A DNA stretch of 64,000 nucleotides. Origin: JAAYOS01 sp050950785. GTDB lineage: Bacteria > Bacillota > Clostridia > Oscillospirales > JAAYOS01. The stretch spans positions 75,636 through 139,635 of the forward strand of contig JBMNIG010000013.1 in NCBI GenBank assembly GCA_050950785.1. Direction: 5' to 3'. Below the pieces are notes generated by a model, which saw only the letters and a list, made by a program, of their open reading frames with translations, was not told where the DNA came from and did not search any database. The position numbers and the translations under genes are program-made. Within the stretch, counting starts at the first letter, position 1. Each line of letters opens with the position of its first letter. Below, in pieces: positions 53,074-62,898 of the stretch.

Positions 53074-54291
53074 TTAATTTTCTCTATAGTACTGCTCAAT
53101 TGCTTTATCAACCTCGAGCCACCCTTTCCATCCCAGATGCATTACATCACATAGAAAATAATCTTCATACTCATATCCGGTAAGGTCGACCATAGTTACA
53201 TTCTCATAACGCTCAACTATATCTCGAACATTTTGATAATACTCTTCACGCCGCTGTTTGGTAAATCCCGTATAGTCACTCCACTCACCGTGCAATGGTA
53301 CATGAACAAATAGCGGTTCAATCCCCTTTAGTTTACATATCTCAAGGAGGATCTCAAGGTCATTGTACTCTTTGGAAACGGTATAGCTCAGCTCGCTATC
53401 CTTGTTCTTTTGCTGGTTTAGCTTCCTGCCTATATATGTCAAATAGTAGTCATTGAGCATACCAAAATCATTGTTGTCGGTCATGGTCTCAGCTTCGCTA
53501 ATTGCACGGTTCAATTCGCTTTCCCAATCAATAGCGTGATCGTCAGCTGTTTGCTGAAGTTCCTGACTTTTGCTTGCAACATTTTCAATAAGCTTTTTCG
53601 AAGCAACAAGGTCACGCATACCTAAAAGCCACTTGCTAAACCTATAGAATGGTTGCAACGCAGTATTTAACACAGTTGCTGTTAAGCTCTTGTTTGTAGC
53701 AATTGCAGCCATGCTTCCGACTGCGTCGTACTTGTGCATCGAAGAGCCGGTGATCTCGTTATACTGCTCAGTGAGCTCAGCAACACGACGCGAAATATAA
53801 TGCTTTATATCATCCGGTATAGAATCCTCAAGCATAAGTGTGAGATATTGCTGTTCCGAGAAATTGGCCATGAAAAGGTCGGGGGCAATGCCCTCTTTTA
53901 CATACGACTGTGGCGATGTGATAAGCACCACCTTTTTCCCGGTAAGGGCATCCCCTGTGGCTGCAATATTGATTGCATGAATAAGGGATTGGCACGATCC
54001 CCTTCCCACCAAGTTTACCTGGACCCCGTTTCTCTGCCCCTTGAAGAAGTTGGCAGGGTGGGTGGATATATTTAGTGTACGGAGTTCAGATGATCCATAA
54101 ATTATTACGTTGTTATCCCTTTTGGCAGACTGTTCCACTAAATAAAGGCCGGTAATCTTCTCGGTATAATTGTCGTCACCAATACTATCCAAATATGGAG
54201 GCATAGTATTATAAATAAGTTGCCCTACAAGTGTAAAGAGTAAAACAACCCCAATAAGCGCGGATATACCGGCAATGAGCAGCTTTTTCAT
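53074..54291 (-). CDS. dltD: D-alanyl-lipoteichoic acid biosynthesis protein DltD
   Basis: 405 residues. An N-terminal membrane helix (about residues 4-24) precedes an extracytoplasmic SGNH-like domain: IIYGSSELRTLNI near residue 64, RGSCQSLIHAINIAA near residue 97, and the late DVMHLGWKGW motif with the Asp-x-x-His pair. DltD takes part in the last steps of D-alanine transfer to teichoic acids outside the membrane. The start ATGA overlaps the dltC stop, so translation is coupled. It is the last gene of the operon, followed by a terminator. Confidence 0.92.
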   Translation of the reverse strand: MKKLLIAGISALIGVVLLFTLVGQLIYNTMPPYLDSIGDDNYTEKITGLYLVEQSAKRDNNVIIYGSSELRTLNISTHPANFFKGQRNGVQVNLVGRGSCQSLIHAINIAATGDALTGKKVVLITSPQSYVKEGIAPDLFMANFSEQQYLTLMLEDSIPDDIKHYISRRVAELTEQYNEITGSSMHKYDAVGSMAAIATNKSLTATVLNTALQPFYRFSKWLLGMRDLVASKKLIENVASKSQELQQTADDHAIDWESELNRAISEAETMTDNNDFGMLNDYYLTYIGRKLNQQKNKDSELSYTVSKEYNDLEILLEICKLKGIEPLFVHVPLHGEWSDYTGFTKQRREEYYQNVRDIVERYENVTMVDLTGYEYEDYFLCDVMHLGWKGWLEVDKAIEQYYREN

Positions 54292-54518
54292 GCTCTTTGA
54301 AGCACCTGCCTGATTATCAGGGCAGGACTTTTTATTTCATCCCGCGTCACTTCCGTGGGCTCGAATTTTATTCCCAACTGCTTCTCGATCTCAACAAACA
54401 GACTTATCACACCAAAGGAGTCGAGTATTCCTTCCTCGAACAAGTCCATATCAGGCTCAAGCTCGCCCTCGTCTGCACCACAAATGTCATTAAGTATCGC
54501 CATTACTTTTTCTTCCAT
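54288..54518 (-). CDS. dltC: D-alanine carrier protein DltC
   Basis: 76 residues, an acyl-carrier-type protein. The phosphopantetheine attachment Ser is Ser34 in GILDSFGVI. D-alanine is loaded on this arm by DltA and carried to DltB. AGGAG precedes the ATG at nine bases. A 118-base gap separates it from dltB, while it overlaps dltD by four bases. Confidence 0.95.
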   Translation of the reverse strand: MEEKVMAILNDICGADEGELEPDMDLFEEGILDSFGVISLFVEIEKQLGIKFEPTEVTRDEIKSPALIIRQVLQRA

Positions 54519-54636
54519 AGCATATAGCTCCTGTTAAATATATTTGACGTGTAAATAATACATAAACTAAATCACTATCTGAATCCCACTTTAATATACA
54601 TAATGTAATTATCAATCCAAATATTATCAGATAATA

Positions 54637-55776
54637 TCAAATCAGACGTCCCGAGAAGATCAGTAGACCAAAGCTGAAAAGATGAAATGTAATGATTATA
54701 AGCAATATAGACGGCAAGTCCGCTCTTTTCAGCTTCCTAAATCGCTTCCACCGGGTGTCTAAAATATCATTGACGCACATCAAAAGTCCATGATATGCAC
54801 CATATACAATATATCGGAGAGCTAACCCATGCCACAATCCCATAGTCATCATGGTAATGATATAACCGATATACGACGCAGTTCTTCTGTCCTTATACCA
54901 TTCACCTTTCAATGCGGCAGCTACAAACCTTGTGTACACATAGTCTCTTAGCCAGGTTGAAAGCGAAATGTGCCACCTCGACCAAAAGTCCTTCATATCC
55001 CTGCTAAGGAATGGCATATTGAAATTTTCCGGAGTTTTTATCGCAAGTATATAGGATGCTCCAATAGCCATGAGGCTATATCCGGCAAAGTTGAAAAACA
55101 GAAAAAAGGTGTAGGCATACATATAAGATATTGTGGGAATCAGGCCATTTCCGGGCAGTTTGGATATCCAATTCGTATAAATCAGTGAAGATATCACAAA
55201 GTTGAACAATGCGCCCCACATCAGTTTCCAGACCCCGGCCTTGAGAAGATCAACGTACTTCTCCCTGCCCGGTATATTTTCAAGATCTGCACGAAACCTT
55301 CTAAACCTGTCTATCGGACCTGAGCTGATGCTCGGAAAGAAAAGCAAAAAGTAGCTAAAGTCCAATAACCCGATCTCTGTAACAAGCCCGTCGTAGGTTT
55401 CAATCAGCACCTGAACTGCACGAAATGTCATGTAACTAATGCCCAAAAGATGAATAAAGTCCAAGTGTGGAACCAGCGCACCTAGCTTTGCAATCACAAG
55501 AGGCGCAATAGCCAGTGCTACAAACAACCACAAAAGAGGCCGCGACTGGATTTTCTTTCTTAACTGAAAGTAAAGCAGTACTAAAGCAGTTTCAAAAAAA
55601 TAAAAAATGAACAACGTCGCCTTTTTCTCCCATGTGTCAAAGATGATAAGGAGCATCAAGACGGTGAAAATAAAACCATAGTGTTTAAGTGACCTGTTGG
55701 TTAGTCCAATCACTACAGCGGGCACTAATAACAGCGCCATTATATAGAAAAATAGGAGTCCGTTAAAAGGGGTCAT
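54637..55776 (-). CDS. dltB: D-alanyl transfer protein DltB (MBOAT family)
   Basis: 379 residues with about ten membrane helices. MBOAT motifs are intact: FFPSISSGPIDRFRRF near residue 147, FWSRWHISLSTWLRDYVY near residue 265 and MTMGLWHGLALRYIVYG with the invariant His near residue 315. It moves D-alanine from DltC across the membrane toward teichoic acid. GGAGGG precedes the ATG. It lies 20 bases behind dltA. Confidence 0.95.
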   Translation of the reverse strand: MTPFNGLLFFYIMALLLVPAVVIGLTNRSLKHYGFIFTVLMLLIIFDTWEKKATLFIFYFFETALVLLYFQLRKKIQSRPLLWLFVALAIAPLVIAKLGALVPHLDFIHLLGISYMTFRAVQVLIETYDGLVTEIGLLDFSYFLLFFPSISSGPIDRFRRFRADLENIPGREKYVDLLKAGVWKLMWGALFNFVISSLIYTNWISKLPGNGLIPTISYMYAYTFFLFFNFAGYSLMAIGASYILAIKTPENFNMPFLSRDMKDFWSRWHISLSTWLRDYVYTRFVAAALKGEWYKDRRTASYIGYIITMMTMGLWHGLALRYIVYGAYHGLLMCVNDILDTRWKRFRKLKRADLPSILLIIITFHLFSFGLLIFSGRLI

Positions 55777-55796
55777 TTGTTGCCCTCCGAATCGGA

Positions 55797-57332
55797 TTAC
55801 AGTCTTTGTTGAAGTTGCTTTTTGTCCACTTTCCCGTTAGTGTTAAGCGGGAAGGAATCAATAGCCAAAATTTTCCTGGGTATCATATATGACGGCAGAA
55901 ATTCTTTGAGCTCATCCTTGATTTTAATTGCTCTTTTCAAAGATCCGAGCCCATCGGGTTTCTGCAGTAATACAAAGGCAGCAAGATATGCGACCTTTTC
56001 ACCCTCGTATACGGGAATCACTGCTGCGCGCGCTATGTTAGAGCACTTGGCGAGATTATTCTCAATGTCCTCGATCTCAACTCTGTGACCGCTTATCTTG
56101 ATCTGGTTGTCCAGTCTGCCGCAATAATAGTAAAGCCCGTTTTTCTCAAAACACGCGTCTCCGGTATGATATCCCCGCTTGCCGGTTTCCTCATCCACAA
56201 AAAATGCCTTTTCAGTAAGGTCGGGTCTTTTGAAATATCCGGGACCAACGTTATCACTTATGATCAAAAGCTCACCCTGTTCGCCCGGAGCAACTGGTTT
56301 ACCTTCTGAGTCAACTATACGGAAAGTAACTTCAGGCAGTGGATATCCTATGGGTATTTGCAGTGGATCCTTTGCCATTTCATCCGTGATCTCTACCGCA
56401 GTCACAAGCACGGTTGCTTCTGTAGGACCGTATGTGTTGATGACTTTCGCACTTGGGAAGCGTTCAAACAGTTCGTCCACCAACTTGTGGGTCAAAATCT
56501 CACCGCAGAACAAAAATTTCTCAAGCTTCGGCATCAGCGTCTCGTTAAACTTCCCAGACGGTACGCACATCTCAGCAAGTGATGGTGTTGACACCCAGAA
56601 GCAGCACCCAGAGGATCTCAAATGCTCAAACAACTCTCCCATATTCTCGAGCATGTCCTTATCAACGGTATAAAGAGTCATGCCTTTAGATACTCCCATG
56701 TAAAGTGAAACCACAGATACATCAAAGGAGTATGATATCTGATTTAGAATAACTCCTCTATCTTCGGATACTTCCATCCATGGCAATAATTCACGGTGGA
56801 AATTCTCGATATTTGCACAGGTTATAGGTACACCCTTTGGCTTTCCTGTACTTCCGGATGTAAATAAGATATATGCTGTTGAATCGCCGGAAATCCAGTG
56901 ATCCTTGATGTCCAAGTTATTGGTGCCTTCAGTACTGTCCTTGACGGCCTGTTGACTACGTACGATCTCGTTTAGCCTATCCGGTGTTATGACCTCTGCA
57001 TCAGTTTTAATATTGAGATCATAAAAATCCACAAAAACTTTTGGCTCAACATCGTCAATGATCTGTTGCACACGCTCCTCAGGCACTGTAATGTCTATCG
57101 GAACGTAAGCTCTTCCAGCCTTTAATGACCCGTACAGACAGGGAAGGATCAGCGTCTCTTTATGTCCGTATATTACTACAGGAGTCCTGTCATCCCCAAA
57201 CCTATCCAGGAGATAAACGGCAAAAGCATCTGATAATTCGTCAAGCTCACTATATGTTAGGGATTCATCCCTATTTATCAGCGCTATCCGGTCAGTTTTT
57301 GCGTATTCCTTAATTTTTTCAAGTACAAACAT
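55797..57332 (-). CDS. dltA: D-alanine--D-alanyl carrier protein ligase DltA
   Basis: 511 residues, an adenylating enzyme that activates D-alanine with ATP and loads it on DltC. The P-loop-like motif YILFTSGSTGKPKG is at about residue 152, followed by INTYGPTEATV (about 290), YHTGDACFEKNGLYYYCGR (about 390) and the catalytic Lys in NTNGKVDKK near the end. AAAGGGG precedes the ATG. It is preceded at 48 bases by the transglutaminase-like lipoprotein gene. Confidence 0.95.
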   Translation of the reverse strand: MFVLEKIKEYAKTDRIALINRDESLTYSELDELSDAFAVYLLDRFGDDRTPVVIYGHKETLILPCLYGSLKAGRAYVPIDITVPEERVQQIIDDVEPKVFVDFYDLNIKTDAEVITPDRLNEIVRSQQAVKDSTEGTNNLDIKDHWISGDSTAYILFTSGSTGKPKGVPITCANIENFHRELLPWMEVSEDRGVILNQISYSFDVSVVSLYMGVSKGMTLYTVDKDMLENMGELFEHLRSSGCCFWVSTPSLAEMCVPSGKFNETLMPKLEKFLFCGEILTHKLVDELFERFPSAKVINTYGPTEATVLVTAVEITDEMAKDPLQIPIGYPLPEVTFRIVDSEGKPVAPGEQGELLIISDNVGPGYFKRPDLTEKAFFVDEETGKRGYHTGDACFEKNGLYYYCGRLDNQIKISGHRVEIEDIENNLAKCSNIARAAVIPVYEGEKVAYLAAFVLLQKPDGLGSLKRAIKIKDELKEFLPSYMIPRKILAIDSFPLNTNGKVDKKQLQQRL

Positions 57333-57380
57333 CGAATTCCCCTTTCACGGCCCATTGGGGTTTTGTAGTGTGATACAACT

Positions 57381-58421
57381 TTATTCGCAGGCGGGATAAG
57401 CTTCCCTGTCCCAACGATGAACATCCTCAATATCTGCGTCCTTCTTCATAAAGAAGGTGCGTGGTCTTCCACCGGTGTGATTTCTTCCATAGAGCGGGTC
57501 AAAGTGATAATATGAGTCGTTGACTTTTGCTATTACCCAAGCATGTTCCACCCACTCGGTGCGGTCATCCGACAGAAACTCTCCCGGCATCACTATAGCT
57601 TCATGCCCAAGTCGCCTTGCAAACACAGCCATTAGTGCGGCTTGATGCTCGCAGGAACCGCGCCTGTGAAGTACCACAAACTCAGCCAAGTCTATGACCA
57701 AGTCCTCGGTGTACCCATTTGACAGGTCTACCGTAACATATTTATATTTGAGCTCTTTGACCATCCAGTCAAAAACCTGACCTAAATTGTACTCGGCGTC
57801 CTTGTCCGGATCACATACCTCATCGATCACTTTCTTTACCTCTTTGTCAAGACGATCGTTTCCGGTAAGCTCGCCTACAGCAGCTGATTTGTCTTCATTT
57901 CCTGCTGACGGTTCGGTTGGTTCCGGTGTAGTGTCAGGTGTCGGTGAGGGCGACTCTGATGGTGTCGAAGATGGTGTGGGCGATGGCTCAACAGGTTCCG
58001 ATGTAGGCTCTTCGTCATTAGGTTCGGATACTTCACCTATCAAAACACATGTGTCATCATCAAACAGAAACTCCTTGCCATCTATCAACTGCTTTCCGGT
58101 TACAGCTCTGCCCGAGTCATCAAAATAGTAGGTGCCTAGTTCAATATCATACCAACCTGTCACCATTATTCCATTCTCAAATCCATAAATGAATCCGTCT
58201 ATTTCGACGATCCCGTCTTTGACCATTCGACCGTCTTCGCCAAAATATCGGATCCCCTCATCTGTCTGTAGAAACCCAATATGATTTTTCCCGTCTTCAC
58301 CGCGATAATATGTCCCGTCTTTTCCTATATACAATCCGGTAGTTGTAGAGCAGCCTATTACAATACCTGCCAAAACCGCCAGAACCAATGTCACTGTAAA
58401 TATCCGATATCCCTGTCTCAT
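57381..58421 (-). CDS. Lipoprotein with wall-binding-like repeats and a transglutaminase-like domain
   Basis: 346 residues from ATG 58421 behind AAAGGG; an ATG at 58451 has no site. A lipobox (GIVIGC) puts the lipidated Cys near residue 24. Residues about 35-130 hold four to five GW-type repeats like choline/cell-wall-binding repeats (GTYYRGEDGKNHIGF, GWYDIELGTYYFDDSGRAV). A Pro/Ser/Thr/Glu linker follows (about 135-190). The C-terminal domain has the transglutaminase triad: Cys in RRGSCEHQA, His in VEHAWVIAK and Asp in YHFDPLYG. It probably acts at the wall. It lies 48 bases ahead of dltA on the same strand and is likely co-transcribed. Confidence 0.82.
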   Translation of the reverse strand: MRQGYRIFTVTLVLAVLAGIVIGCSTTTGLYIGKDGTYYRGEDGKNHIGFLQTDEGIRYFGEDGRMVKDGIVEIDGFIYGFENGIMVTGWYDIELGTYYFDDSGRAVTGKQLIDGKEFLFDDDTCVLIGEVSEPNDEEPTSEPVEPSPTPSSTPSESPSPTPDTTPEPTEPSAGNEDKSAAVGELTGNDRLDKEVKKVIDEVCDPDKDAEYNLGQVFDWMVKELKYKYVTVDLSNGYTEDLVIDLAEFVVLHRRGSCEHQAALMAVFARRLGHEAIVMPGEFLSDDRTEWVEHAWVIAKVNDSYYHFDPLYGRNHTGGRPRTFFMKKDADIEDVHRWDREAYPACE

Positions 58422-58530
58422 CAGAAGTCCCTTTCGCACTCTATTTTTCAAAATAAATCAAGCATTATAAATTCATAAAACTGTACCCGTGTTTGCCAAA
58501 AGTCAGTCTGCTTTTAAGCTAGGCTAGCCC

Positions 58531-59088
58531 TTATTCTACCAGTATTTCAGCGGTAATTGAGATGGATTGGATTATTCCATCCTCAGCCACAACATAAAGC
58601 GACGCTCCTTGTGCGTTTTCCTGTTTTGGCTCAATTACGTAAACAAGCGTAATTCCCTCTTCTTTGTAACCGCTGCCATAGAGTTGTTCCATAACTTCAA
58701 CAGTGTCGCCAACCTTCAGACCTTTGGGTGTACTAGCGTCAGCGTTGTAAACCGTAATTTCTGAGACCCGGTCGATATTGCCGTCGGGATATGTGTAGAT
58801 ATCATAATCGGCATATGCAAAGTTTTTGTCAAGCCCATCGTATGCGCAGCTGATCGCTTCGGAATAGGTGTAATCATCACCCATCTTTTCGAGGAGCTCG
58901 GTTACATCCTCTCCACAGCGAAACGTCTCTCCTCCTATTATCAAAGCGATATCCGCTTCGGAAAAGGTCCCTATGTCGGATACGCCCGGTGTGTTTTCAT
59001 TTCCCGGTGTCTGTTCGTTGTCACCGCACCCGGTGACAAGCATCAATATAGCACCAATGCATAATATTACAGCTATTATCTTTTTCAT
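58531..59088 (-). CDS. Uncharacterised small lipoprotein
   Basis: 185 residues from ATG 59088 (MKKIIAVIL), with AAAGGG upstream; a longer frame to 59121 lacks a site. The lipobox LVTGC puts the acylated Cys near residue 21. A short Asn/Pro/Gly/Thr linker follows, then a mixed alpha/beta domain with GETFRCGEDVTELLEKMGD and GLKVGDTVEVMEQLYGSGY. The latter looks like the repeated helix-turn pattern of small secreted SLH- or BLIP-like domains, but I do not name it. It lies 109 bases before the transglutaminase-like lipoprotein gene on the same strand. Confidence 0.65.
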   Translation of the reverse strand: MKKIIAVILCIGAILMLVTGCGDNEQTPGNENTPGVSDIGTFSEADIALIIGGETFRCGEDVTELLEKMGDDYTYSEAISCAYDGLDKNFAYADYDIYTYPDGNIDRVSEITVYNADASTPKGLKVGDTVEVMEQLYGSGYKEEGITLVYVIEPKQENAQGASLYVVAEDGIIQSISITAEILVE

Positions 59089-59316
59089 GGAGTGATTCCC
59101 TTTCTGCCAAAATAATTCCAATCATACTTAACAAATACGCGCAATCACTCGTTCGCACGCAATAAAATTTATGTTTTTATTTATCTAAATATGCAGACTC
59201 GTCCCCTTTAAACCAAAACATACTTGGCTTATAACTATATCAGCTGATGGATTTGAAGTCAATAAATCCGCTGTAGACAAATAATACAGTTCATTGCTAT
59301 TTTTTGTTATATTATT

Positions 59317-61903
59317 TTATTGATATTCGGGGTTTTGCAGCTTCATCTCTTCCCATTGATCCTTTGTAATCAGAAGCTGCCTTGGCTTTGCTCCCTCAAA
59401 TGGTCCTATAATGCCACGGGATTCAATCTGGTCCACAAGCCTTGCCGCCCGGGCATATCCCAGTTTCAGTCTTCTTTGCAACATCGACACAGAGGCTTGT
59501 CCCGATTCTAGTATGACTTCAACGGCGTTGACAAATAGGTCGTCCAAATCGGAAGCGGGATCTCCATTTGACGAGGTTCCCTTGCCCCCGCTCTCGGTGA
59601 CACTTCTCTCAATGTGTTCAATGACCTCATCAGAGTAATCGGGATTTCCTGATTTCTTTACAAATTCGACAACCCGTTCAACCTCATCAGATGTAATGAA
59701 ACAACCCTGTACACGCATCGGTTTACCCGCTCCTAGTGGGTAATAAAGCATATCGCCTTTGCCTACCAGCTTTTCCGCACCGGTCGTGTCAAGTATGATC
59801 CGACTCTCAAGTTGAGAAGCGACCGCAAAGGCGATCCTGGAGGGAATGTTTGCCTTCATTATACCTGTAATTACGTCGGCCGAAGGACGCTGTGTAGCAA
59901 TAACAAGATGCATACCCGCCGCACGTGCCATCTGGGCAATACGGCAAACCGCTTCTTCAACCTCTTTTGCGGCCACAAGCATCAGGTCGGCAAGCTCGTC
60001 AATTACGATAACTATCCTTGGAAGCTTCTGCAACTCATCGTTTGTGGCTGCAATCTCATTGTATTGGATTATATCACGGGCATTATTTTCCGAAAACAGC
60101 TTGTAGCGCCTCATCATTTCGGTAACAGCCCACTGCAGTGCTCCGGACGCCTTTCTCGGATCCGTCACAACAGGTATAAGTAAGTGAGGGATACCGTTAT
60201 AGATATTCAGCTCGATCATTTTTGGATCTATCATGATGAGACGTACCTCATCCGGAGTCGACTTATAAAGCAGGCTTACAATAAGCGAGTTCATGCATAC
60301 CGATTTTCCCGATCCCGTGGTACCTGCGATCAGCAGATGTGGAAGCCGGGAAATGTCCCCAATTATGCACTCGCCCCCAATGTCTTTACCAACGGCAAAC
60401 GAAACTTTACTGCGGCTTGACACAAACTCTTTTGACTCAAGGACTTCACGGATGTGTACTATCGAAACCGTCTTGTTGGGCACCTCTATTCCAACAACAG
60501 CAACCTTGTCCGGAATAGGTGCGATGCGTACACCGGATGCCCCAAGGGAAAGGGCAATGTCGTCAGAAAGCCCGGTCAATTTTGTGAGTTTTATACCCCT
60601 GTCCATTTCTAACTCATACCGGGTAATGCTTGGCCCACGTGTTACATTTATAAGTCTAGCTTCAATACCAAAACTCTTGATCGTATCGCCCAAGCGGTTT
60701 GCGTTAAGCTTTAGCTCAGCAGTGACACCCCGGGTATTTACTGGCTTTCCTTCCTCCAGAAGTGAAAAGGGTGGGTAATTATATATCCCGGCAACACCTG
60801 CATCGACGCTCATCTCGATTTCTTTTGTTACCTGTCGCTTTATCTCCTCATCCTCAGCCGGATCTGTTTTTTGATAAGGTTTCTGCGGCGAATCATTGTC
60901 GGCTGTTTCTAAGGACACGGATATCGCGGCATTTGCAGTTTGCCCTATCGAATCTGCTAATTGGTGTTGGTTAACTGCCTGATCGATTGCATCAGAGGCT
61001 GAGTCGGTCATTGCGTCATATGTATTGGGAGGTGTTGCTGCAGACTCTCCGGTATTTGCGCTTACCGCTTCTGCTAAAACCTCATCCGGTGTCTTTATAT
61101 GGGGTGGGCGTTTGCGGAATAGACCTCTTGAGGGCTTCCTTTCCGGGGCAGTGACGGCTGAAGTCACCGTCTCATCATCAAGGGGGATATCTATCATCCT
61201 GGCATTGCGCACCCTTTGTCTTGTAGAATAAACCGGTTGGCGATCAGGTTTCGATACCCTTGACTGCACCGGCTGTGGAGATTCCTGAAGCTCGTATTCC
61301 GGTCTTTCCCTATAAAAAAGGTATTCGATTACAGAGACTATTGAAATGTTGAAGGCAAGAAAAACAAGCAACAGCGCGCTGCCAAACAGTAAAAATCGCA
61401 GCGCCGACCTTGCTGAATACAACCTTCAAAACTATTGCCACAAGCCCACCTATCAATCCGCCACTCTCCAGAGCAACTCCATCGAGGTAAAGAGCTTTTA
61501 CGGTGGCAAAAGCAACATCATATTCTATGTCACTTATGAACAAATGTAGTATCGCTGAAAAAACAGCTGAAAGTGAGATACAGCACCAAACACGCATTCT
61601 GACAGGTCTTCCCTTATGAAAAAGGAGGATCGCACTTGCAGCAATCAGCATAATCGTCATCGAATAATATCCAAAGCCCAGCAGACCCCTGAGAGCTTTT
61701 TTGAAAAAGTCGATAAAGATACCATTCACATCAAAAAAACCAATAAACGAGAATATCGCCAGAAAGAAGCAGATAAAGCTCCACACCTCGCGCCTTACAG
61801 GCCGCTTTTCCACCTTTGACTTAGAAGAAGATTTGGTAGTTTTCTTCTTCGTAGGCGCTTTTTTGGTCGAGGCCTGCTTTTTAGCCGGCAATGTAAACAC
61901 CAT
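59317..61903 (-). pseudogene. DNA translocase FtsK/SpoIIIE, split by one +1 frameshift
   Basis: The first frame (61903 to about 61310) gives a Lys-rich start and membrane helices. The second (to 59317) gives the last helix, a Pro/Ser linker, the motor and the tail. Removing one base from a T5 run on the coding strand (61391-61395) joins them in the fourth helix into about 860 residues. The motor has Walker A IAGTTGSGKSVCMNSLIVSL and Walker B IVIVIDELADLM. The C-terminal gamma winged helix (LGYARAARLVDQIESRGIIG) reads KOPS/SRS-like sites. The protein pumps chromosomal DNA through the septum, in sporulation as SpoIIIE. All other parts are intact, so a sequence error is as likely as true inactivation. 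Confidence 0.88.
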
Positions 61904-61987
61904 CCTTTCTGGTCCGAATCCTTACACTAATCAATTTATCAAACATTGATCCAATCATTTTATCAACCATTCAATTTATACAACAAG

Positions 61988-62878
61988 TTATACAACAAGC
62001 ACTGTGATTATTGTAATAAGTCCAACTGCCCAGCAGTACCATGCGAAGTGCCCAAACTTGCCCTTTGTTGTAAGGTACGAGAGAAGCTTTATCGCGAAAA
62101 ATCCTGATACACCTGCCACAACCATCCCTGTAAGATAGATAGGTATCATTGTCGTGTCGATCCCTGCTTTCAATGCATCTACAAGGGTCAGTAATGTTGC
62201 GGCAATTACTGTAGGTATCGACATCAGAAATGAGAATCGCACAGCAAACTTCCGATCAAATCCGGTAAAAAGTCCTCCCGCAATTGTGGTTCCCGACCGT
62301 GAAATGCCCGGTGTCACTGCAAAGGCTTGACAAACACCAACAAAAAGGGCATCCAGCCATGTGGCGCTGCGCTCTGTTTTACGGCCTTTGGAGAATCTAT
62401 CGCTTAAAAACAAAATCACTCCGGTGAGAAGCAATGCCACTCCCACCAGAATTGGACGGGTTCGCATACTTTCGAGATAGCCTTTTATAGGAAGTATTAG
62501 AAAAAGGGGCAGAGTTGCTACAATAAGCAAGAATATCAGCCGTCTTGCAGGTGGTGCGTTGCGGTTGCTTTCAATACCCGATGTATGTCCGACATGTCTC
62601 TTTGACACTGCCGATGTACTACGCCGCTTGCCTCCGAACAGTTCCCGTATAAGTGAAAAGAACTCGCGGATCATCTCCGCTATATCCTTTCTGTATACAA
62701 TGCATACAGCAACAAGGGTCCCTAAGTGAACAAGCACATCAAAGAAGAGATTGCTTTCCTCAGCACTCTCAAGTCCAAACAGATTTGAAAACAAAACCAG
62801 ATGTCCGGAGCTTGATATCGGTAGGAACTCCGCCAAGCCCTGGATAAGTCCGAGAATGATCGCATAGAAAATATTCAA
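61988..62878 (-). CDS. uppP: Undecaprenyl-diphosphate phosphatase (BacA/UppP)
   Basis: 296 residues from TTG 62878, chosen for GGGGG upstream and because it begins where the family does (NIFYAIILGLIQGLAEFLP). It recycles the C55 lipid carrier of cell-wall synthesis and gives bacitracin tolerance. Both active-site motifs are present: EFLPISSSGHL near residue 18 and GISRSGTTI near residue 190. About eight membrane helices are predicted. A hydrophilic insert at about residues 80-115 (KRRSTSAVSKRHVGH) lengthens a loop compared with common homologues. It starts 20 bases after the nadE stop. Confidence 0.93.
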   Translation of the reverse strand: MNIFYAIILGLIQGLAEFLPISSSGHLVLFSNLFGLESAEESNLFFDVLVHLGTLVAVCIVYRKDIAEMIREFFSLIRELFGGKRRSTSAVSKRHVGHTSGIESNRNAPPARRLIFLLIVATLPLFLILPIKGYLESMRTRPILVGVALLLTGVILFLSDRFSKGRKTERSATWLDALFVGVCQAFAVTPGISRSGTTIAGGLFTGFDRKFAVRFSFLMSIPTVIAATLLTLVDALKAGIDTTMIPIYLTGMVVAGVSGFFAIKLLSYLTTKGKFGHFAWYCWAVGLITIITVLVV

Positions 62879-62898
62879 ATCTGTTTCCCCCAATTCAA

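Noticed and set aside
61310..61422. Programmed ribosomal frameshift in the FtsK/SpoIIIE gene
   Set aside because: The change needed is +1 at a T5 run without a known +1 slippery site or stimulatory structure, and the same kind of break occurs three times in pepD. Insertion or sequence error is simpler.
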